From positions 1 through 17,322 of the forward strand of contig URJS01000052.1 of assembly GCA_900548205.1 (NCBI GenBank): a stretch of 17,322 nucleotides of DNA, in the 5' to 3' direction. The DNA is from an uncultured Roseburia sp. GTDB taxonomy: Bacteria > Bacillota > Clostridia > Lachnospirales > Lachnospiraceae. Both the position numbers and the translations under genes were made by a program. The stretch's first letter is position 1, and every line of letters begins with the position of its first letter. Positions 13,274 through 17,322 of this stretch are shown here, piece after piece. The notes under the pieces were generated by a model. The model ran no database searches, was not told the origin of the DNA, and worked only from the letters and a program-made list of their open reading frames with translations.

Positions 13274-13939
13274 ATGATAGAAGAAAATGCATTATTTCAG
13301 GGAATTGAAAAAGCGGAGCTTGAGCGGATGCTTGCGTGCTCCAAGTCAAGACTAAAGAAATACCGGCAGGGGGAGATGCTTTTTCAGCAGGAGGACAGAC
13401 CCTATTATCTGTATGTACTGTTAAAAGGGCGCGTGGCGCTTGTGCGCAATTTGATGTCAGGGCGGAAAAATATTTTTTACGAGGTTGAGGAAGGCGACAT
13501 TTTTGGTGAGCAATATTTTTTCAGCGGCGATAAGATGTACTGGTACGGTGCAGAGGCATGTACAAAGGCAGAGATTTTAGAGATTCCGATGGAATACTTC
13601 ACTTGTTTTTGTAATGAGGCGTGTGAGCATCATAAGCAGCTTTTGCAGAATATGCTCAATATCCTCTCGCAAAAGGAGTGGACGACGATGCAGAAAATGC
13701 ATATCCTAAGTCCGACCTCCTTAAAAGGGAGGATCGCGATCTGGCTGTTAGAGGAGGCGGATGCCAAAGGCGTTGTGAAGCTTAAGATGAATCGGGAGGC
13801 TCTTGCAAATTATCTGGGAGTTGCCCGTCCGTCTTTGTCAAGAACCCTGATGAAGCTTCAGGAGGAGGAGGTCATTGAGGTCGGAAAGAAAGAGATTCGT
13901 ATTTTAAATAAAGACTTTTTGGATGATTTTTACAATTAA
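13274..13939 (+). CDS. Crp/Fnr-family transcription regulator, possibly HcpR-like
   Basis: A 221-residue regulator. Residues about 5-125 form the cyclic-nucleotide-binding-type beta barrel (GEMLFQQEDRPYYLYVLLKGRVALV, GDIFGEQYFF). A dimerisation helix follows, then a winged HTH with REALANYLGVARPSLSRTLMKLQEEEV (about 176-202). The N-terminal Cys cluster of Fnr is absent; isolated Cys residues (one near 17, three near 112-119) exist, but I do not see a clear cluster motif. The recognition-helix RPSLSR differs from CRP's RETVGR, and a TGTAAC/GTTACA palindrome lies right after the gene. Together these suggest an HcpR-like role in NO or redox sensing, possibly with haem. That assignment is inference. 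A weak GGAAAG precedes ATG 13274. Confidence 0.85.
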   Translation: MIEENALFQGIEKAELERMLACSKSRLKKYRQGEMLFQQEDRPYYLYVLLKGRVALVRNLMSGRKNIFYEVEEGDIFGEQYFFSGDKMYWYGAEACTKAEILEIPMEYFTCFCNEACEHHKQLLQNMLNILSQKEWTTMQKMHILSPTSLKGRIAIWLLEEADAKGVVKLKMNREALANYLGVARPSLSRTLMKLQEEEVIEVGKKEIRILNKDFLDDFYN

Positions 13940-13983
13940 GAGAAAATATGTAACTATGGTTACATACTTTCTCTTATTTTTTT
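13938..13983 (+). terminator. Terminator of the Crp/Fnr gene
   Basis: AAGAGAAA (13938-13945) pairs with TTTCTCTT (13968-13975) and, after one mismatch, TATGTAAC (13947-13954) pairs with GTTACATA (13959-13966) around a TATG loop. Seven T's follow (13977-13983). It begins inside the stop codon of the regulator. Its upper stem is also the palindrome described at 13947-13966. Confidence 0.9.
13947..13966. promoter_or_regulatory. Candidate Crp/Fnr (HcpR-type) operator
   Basis: TATGTAAC-TATG-GTTACATA has perfect 8-bp arms. Read as TGTAA-N6-TTACA it has the spacing of Crp/Fnr-family sites, and TGTAAC-N4-GTTACA matches the HcpR consensus I recall for clostridia and Thermotoga. It lies between the Crp/Fnr gene and the acyl-CoA dehydrogenase / flavodiiron operon, about 115-130 nt before the start codon, where an activator could bind. 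Because it is also the upper stem of a terminator, the palindrome alone does not prove an operator. Confidence 0.5.
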
Positions 13984-14079
13984 GGTAAAAATGTGTTAGA
14001 TAGAAAAAATTGAAAACATTTTTTTGGTTAAAATGCAAACGCTAAAAGGCGTTATGTACAGGAGAAGGAGGCAAATGTT
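13976..14079 (+). promoter_or_regulatory. Upstream region of the acyl-CoA dehydrogenase fusion, with a direct repeat
   Basis: ATTTTTTTGGTAAAAATG (13976-13993) recurs as ATTTTTTTGGTTAAAATG (14018-14035), 17 of 18 identical and offset by 42 bp, four helical turns. TAAAAT (14029-14034) is a possible -10, with no good -35 at 17 nt, as expected of an activator-dependent promoter. AACGC-TAAAAG-GCGTT (14038-14053) is a small hairpin. GGAGAAGGAGG (14061-14071) is the ribosome binding site. Confidence 0.4.
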
Positions 14080-16002
14080 ATGTTTTATGCAACATCAAAG
14101 GAGCACGAGGAGCTGAGAGCAAAGGTTCGGGCATGGGTCGAGAAGGAGATCAAACCAATCGCATTTATGCTTGACAAGAATAATGAGTTCCCGAGAGAGC
14201 AGATTAAAGAGTTCGGAAAGATGGGATTGTTAGGAATTCCTTATCCGAAGGAGTACGGCGGACTTGGAAAGGACATCATCAGCTATGCGATCGCAGTTGA
14301 GGAGCTTTCCAGAGTGGACGGAGGAACAGGCGTTATCTTATCTGCACATGTTTCACTCGGAACTTACCCGATTTTTGCATTCGGAACAGAGGAGCAGAAG
14401 AAGAAGTATCTTGTTCCGTTAGCAAAGGGAGAGAAGCTTGGTGCATTTGGTCTGACAGAGCCGAACGCAGGATCTGACGCCGGCGGAACAGAGACAACGG
14501 CAGAGCTTGTCGGCGACCACTATATCCTAAACGGAGAGAAGATTTTTATCACGAACGGCGGAGAGGCAGATACCTATGTGGTATTCGCGGTAACTACGCC
14601 GGGTATCGGCACGCGGGGAATCAGCGCGTTTATCGTGGAGAAGGGCTGGGAAGGATTTACGATCGGCGATCATTATGATAAGCTTGGTATCCGTTCTTCC
14701 GCTACGGCGCAGCTGTTATTTAACGATGTAAAGGTTCCGAAGGAGAACCTGCTCGGCAAAGAGGGACAGGGCTTTAAGATCGCGATGAATACGCTTGACG
14801 GCGGACGTATCGGAATTGCAGCACAGGCTCTCGGAATCGCACAGGGCGCTTATGAGGCAGCTGTAGAGTATGCAAAGGATCGTGAGCAGTTTAATGCGCC
14901 GATCGCGCAGCTTCAGGCAATCCAGTTTAAGATTGCGGAGATGGCGACAAAGATCCGTGCAGCAAGATTTCTTGTATACAGCGCAGCAGAATTAAAGGAG
15001 CACCATGAGCCGTACGGAATGGAAGCCGCTATGGCGAAGAAATATGCGTCAGACATCTGTCTTGAGGTTGTGAACGATGCGCTTCAGATTTTCGGAGGAA
15101 ACGGTTACTTAAAGGGTATGGAGGTTGAGCGCTTCTACCGTGATGCGAAGATCTGTACGATCTATGAGGGAACGAACGAGATCCAGAACGTTGTCATCGC
15201 TTCCCACATTCTCGGAAAAGCAGCAAAGGCAACGGCGGCTCCGGTAAAGGGCAAGAAGAAAGGACCTATCACGGGAAGCCGTAAGAAGATGATCTTAAAG
15301 GACGGCAGCGCAAAAGAAAGAGTCCAGACACTTGTGGAAGCTTTAAAGGCAGACGGTCATGATTTTACAGTCGGAATCGACATCAATACACCGATCATCG
15401 AGGCAGAGCGTGTAGTCAGCGCCGGTAGAGGTATCGGAAGCAAGGAAAACATGAAGCTTGTGACAGATTTGGCAGCAGCAGCCGGCGCAGCCATCGGTTC
15501 TTCCAGACCGGTAGCGGAGCAGCTTCAGTATCTTCCGTTAAACCGTTATGTCGGCATGAGTGGACAGAAGTTTACCGGAAACCTTTATATTGCGTGCGGT
15601 ATTTCCGGTGCAGGACAGCACTTAAAGGGAATTAAGGACGCGGCTACGATCGTCGCGATCAACAGCAACGCAAACGCTCCGATCTTTAAGAATGCAGACT
15701 ATGGTATTGTCGGTGATGTAAATGAGATTCTTCCGCTTCTGACAAAGGCTTTGGATACGGGAGCAAAGAAGCCGGCGCCGCCAATGGTGAAGATGAAGAA
15801 GGCTGTTGTGGATGAGCCGAAGCCGGCACCGGTTGGACGTTATGTCTGCCTTGGATGCGGTTATGAGTACATACCGGAGCTTGGAGACGAGGAGGGCGAC
15901 GTTCGTCCGGGAACAAGCTACAAGGAGCTGCCGGAGGATTGGATCTGTCCGGATTGCGGTGAAGAAAAGGCAAACTTTATCCCATCATCGAAAGAGAAAT
16001 AG
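14080..16002 (+). CDS. Acyl-CoA dehydrogenase / EtfA FAD-domain / rubredoxin fusion
   Basis: A 640-residue trimodular flavo-iron protein. Residues 1-385 form a short-chain (butyryl-CoA-type) acyl-CoA dehydrogenase with FGLTEPNAGSDAGG, the FAD-contact segment GNGYLKGMEVERFYRDAKI, and YEGTNEIQ with the catalytic base E363. Residues about 430-570 match the C-terminal FAD-binding domain of EtfA: GRGIGS (449-454), SRP (475-477), GQKFTGNLYIACGISGAGQH, then ADYGIVGDVNEILP. The EtfA N-terminal domain and EtfB are missing. After a Pro/Lys linker, residues 588-634 are a rubredoxin with C590, C593, C623 and C626. The order suggests electrons pass from acyl-CoA to FAD, to the second FAD, to the iron centre. 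It is followed 28 nt later by a flavodiiron protein, the usual rubredoxin acceptor. Start ATG 14080 has a strong SD. Direction in vivo is not shown by sequence. Confidence 0.92.
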   Translation: MFYATSKEHEELRAKVRAWVEKEIKPIAFMLDKNNEFPREQIKEFGKMGLLGIPYPKEYGGLGKDIISYAIAVEELSRVDGGTGVILSAHVSLGTYPIFAFGTEEQKKKYLVPLAKGEKLGAFGLTEPNAGSDAGGTETTAELVGDHYILNGEKIFITNGGEADTYVVFAVTTPGIGTRGISAFIVEKGWEGFTIGDHYDKLGIRSSATAQLLFNDVKVPKENLLGKEGQGFKIAMNTLDGGRIGIAAQALGIAQGAYEAAVEYAKDREQFNAPIAQLQAIQFKIAEMATKIRAARFLVYSAAELKEHHEPYGMEAAMAKKYASDICLEVVNDALQIFGGNGYLKGMEVERFYRDAKICTIYEGTNEIQNVVIASHILGKAAKATAAPVKGKKKGPITGSRKKMILKDGSAKERVQTLVEALKADGHDFTVGIDINTPIIEAERVVSAGRGIGSKENMKLVTDLAAAAGAAIGSSRPVAEQLQYLPLNRYVGMSGQKFTGNLYIACGISGAGQHLKGIKDAATIVAINSNANAPIFKNADYGIVGDVNEILPLLTKALDTGAKKPAPPMVKMKKAVVDEPKPAPVGRYVCLGCGYEYIPELGDEEGDVRPGTSYKELPEDWICPDCGEEKANFIPSSKEK

Positions 16003-16030
16003 AAACATATTTTGAAGGAGGAGAATTAAA

Positions 16031-17245
16031 ATGAGCTGTGTTAGAAAGGTAACAGAGGATTTATACTGGGTCGGAGTAAACGAGAAGCGTTTACATCTGT
16101 TTGAGAATATCCATCCGATTCCAAGAGGCGTATCCTATAATTCTTACCTGCTGATGGATGATAAGACGGTATTATTTGATACGGTAGACTGGGCAGGCTG
16201 CAGAGAATTTTTAAATAATGTCAAAGAGGTATTAAATGGCAGAAAGCTGGATTATCTTGTGATCAATCATATGGAGCCGGATCATGCGGCTTCTATGGAG
16301 GAAGTGCTTCTGCGTTATCCGGAATGTAAGGTCATCAGCAATGAGAAGGCATTTATGTTCATGCATCAGTTCGGCTTCCATGTGGAGGATCGTAAAGAGG
16401 AGGTAAAGGAAGGTGATACCAAGAGCTTTGGAAAGCACACGGTTACCTTCGTTGCTGCTCCGATGGTTCACTGGCCGGAGGCGATGGTGACATTTGATAC
16501 GACCAATGGCGTGCTGTTTTCAGCAGATGCATTTGGTACGTTTGGTTCTTTGGACGGAAAGCTGTTTGCAGATGAAGTGAACTTTGATCGTGACTGGATT
16601 GACGATGCAAGAAGATACTTCTGCAATATCGTAGGAAAGTACGGACCGTTTGTACAGCTTCTGCTTAAGAAAGCCGGAACTGTTCCGATCAAGATGTTCT
16701 GTCCGTTGCATGGTCCGGTATGGCGCAATGATCTGGGCTACTATATTGATAAGCATGACAAGTGGAGCCGCTATGAGCCGGAGGAGAAGGGCGTGCTTGT
16801 ACTGTACGCTTCCATGTACGGAAATACAGAAGCAGCTGCACAGGAGCTTGCATCTAAGCTTTGCGATAAGGGCGTTACCAATGTGGCAATGTATGATGTT
16901 TCCAATACACATGTGTCCTATCTGGTATCAGAGGCATTTAAGTACAGCCACATCGTACTTGCATCGGTAACATATAATCTTGGAATTTATCCGGTAATGT
17001 ATGATTTCCTGCATCACTTAAAGGCGCTGAACTTCCAGAAGCGTACCTTTGGAATTATCGAGAACGGAACATGGGCGATCAAGTCCGGTACTCTGATGAA
17101 AGAGTATATCGAGGAGGAATTAAAGGAGTGCACCGTGCTTGGCGCACAGGTATCTGTCAACTCCTCCGCAGACGAGACAAACGCACCGGAGTTTGAGTCA
17201 CTTGCAGATGCGATCGTACAGTCTGTACAGAAGTTAGAACTGTAA
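16031..17245 (+). CDS. fprA: Flavodiiron protein, class A (FprA-type O2/NO reductase)
   Basis: A cytoplasmic enzyme that reduces O2 to water and/or NO to N2O, 404 residues. The metallo-beta-lactamase domain (about 1-245) has the complete diiron ligand set: H80-x-E82-x-D84-H85, H147, D166 and H227, so the site should be active. The flavodoxin domain (about 255-400) has the FMN phosphate loop ASMYGNTE and the later VTYNLGIYP segment. No rubredoxin or flavin reductase is fused at its C-terminus, so it needs an external donor. The rubredoxin at the end of the preceding gene is the obvious candidate. AAGGAGGAG lies at 16015-16023 with 7 nt spacing, and no terminator separates the genes, so they form one operon. 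O2 versus NO preference cannot be read from sequence. Confidence 0.95.
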   Translation: MSCVRKVTEDLYWVGVNEKRLHLFENIHPIPRGVSYNSYLLMDDKTVLFDTVDWAGCREFLNNVKEVLNGRKLDYLVINHMEPDHAASMEEVLLRYPECKVISNEKAFMFMHQFGFHVEDRKEEVKEGDTKSFGKHTVTFVAAPMVHWPEAMVTFDTTNGVLFSADAFGTFGSLDGKLFADEVNFDRDWIDDARRYFCNIVGKYGPFVQLLLKKAGTVPIKMFCPLHGPVWRNDLGYYIDKHDKWSRYEPEEKGVLVLYASMYGNTEAAAQELASKLCDKGVTNVAMYDVSNTHVSYLVSEAFKYSHIVLASVTYNLGIYPVMYDFLHHLKALNFQKRTFGIIENGTWAIKSGTLMKEYIEEELKECTVLGAQVSVNSSADETNAPEFESLADAIVQSVQKLEL

Positions 17246-17246
17246 A

Positions 17247-17272
17247 TAACGAGCGGCATGCTCCGCGAGTTA
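17247..17272 (+). other. Hairpin after the flavodiiron gene
   Basis: TAAC (17247-17250) pairs with GTTA (17269-17272) and GCGG (17253-17256) with CCGC (17263-17266), separated by a GA/GA tandem mismatch that can form sheared pairs. No T-run follows, so termination is unclear. CTCTT (17273-17277) and AAGAG (17288-17292) could form a second weak stem. The window ends before any further gene can be seen. Confidence 0.35.
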
Positions 17273-17322
17273 CTCTTATGTCTATAAAAAGAGAATAGAA
17301 GGCGGGAGCCGGACAGCGAATT

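Noticed and set aside
1..17322. CRISPR array, insertion sequence, prophage, tRNA or attachment site
   Set aside because: No regularly spaced repeats, transposase or integrase genes, or tRNA cloverleaf sequences were seen on either strand.

Overview
The window looks like a chromosomal segment of an anaerobic Firmicute, most likely a Lachnospiraceae-type Clostridium. The grounds are the strong AGGAGG-type ribosome binding sites, a type A RNase P RNA, a zinc-ribbon / DUF5685 / J-domain trio of the kind I associate with that family, and an acyl-CoA dehydrogenase next to a flavodiiron protein. The genus is inference; there is no 16S or tRNA here. I see no mobile element, prophage or CRISPR array. 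Most genes are on the + strand; one transporter with its leader is on the - strand.

Layout. 1-212: a terminator of the preceding unit and the pnuC leader. 213-1941: a two-gene NAD salvage operon, pnuC (nicotinamide riboside uptake) and nadR (NR kinase / NMN adenylyltransferase). 2142-3771 (- strand): a TcyP-like cystine symporter with a long leader holding a consensus promoter, a 41-codon Cys-rich leader peptide and an intrinsic terminator. 3804-4104: a divergent intergenic region with a possible structured RNA leader. 4105-10674: an information-processing block, dgt-like dNTPase, dnaG primase, rpoD housekeeping sigma, trmK tRNA methyltransferase and a TGS-containing uridine-kinase-like protein. 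10683-11164: rnpB with its own promoter and terminator. 11215-13210: a zinc-ribbon membrane protein, a DUF5685 protein and a J-domain/TPR-like protein. 13274-13983: a Crp/Fnr regulator ending in a terminator that contains a Crp/Fnr-type palindrome. 14080-17245: a trimodular acyl-CoA dehydrogenase / EtfA FAD domain / rubredoxin fusion followed by a flavodiiron protein.

Two systems stand out. (1) The cystine-symporter leader has the parts of a ribosome-mediated attenuator: an SD-preceded ORF with three consecutive Cys codons, a terminator with nine T's, and an antiterminator pairing (8 bp plus 5 bp) that starts 13 nt after the last of those Cys codons. A stalled ribosome should leave that arm exposed. 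(2) The last operon appears to encode a complete electron wire: acyl-CoA oxidation, an EtfA-type FAD domain and rubredoxin in one polypeptide, then the rubredoxin-accepting O2/NO reductase next door. Between it and the Crp/Fnr gene lies a perfect TGTAAC-N4-GTTACA palindrome, matching the HcpR-type site I recall from clostridia, which suggests nitrosative or redox control. Both proposals are inferences from sequence and need comparative and experimental checks.
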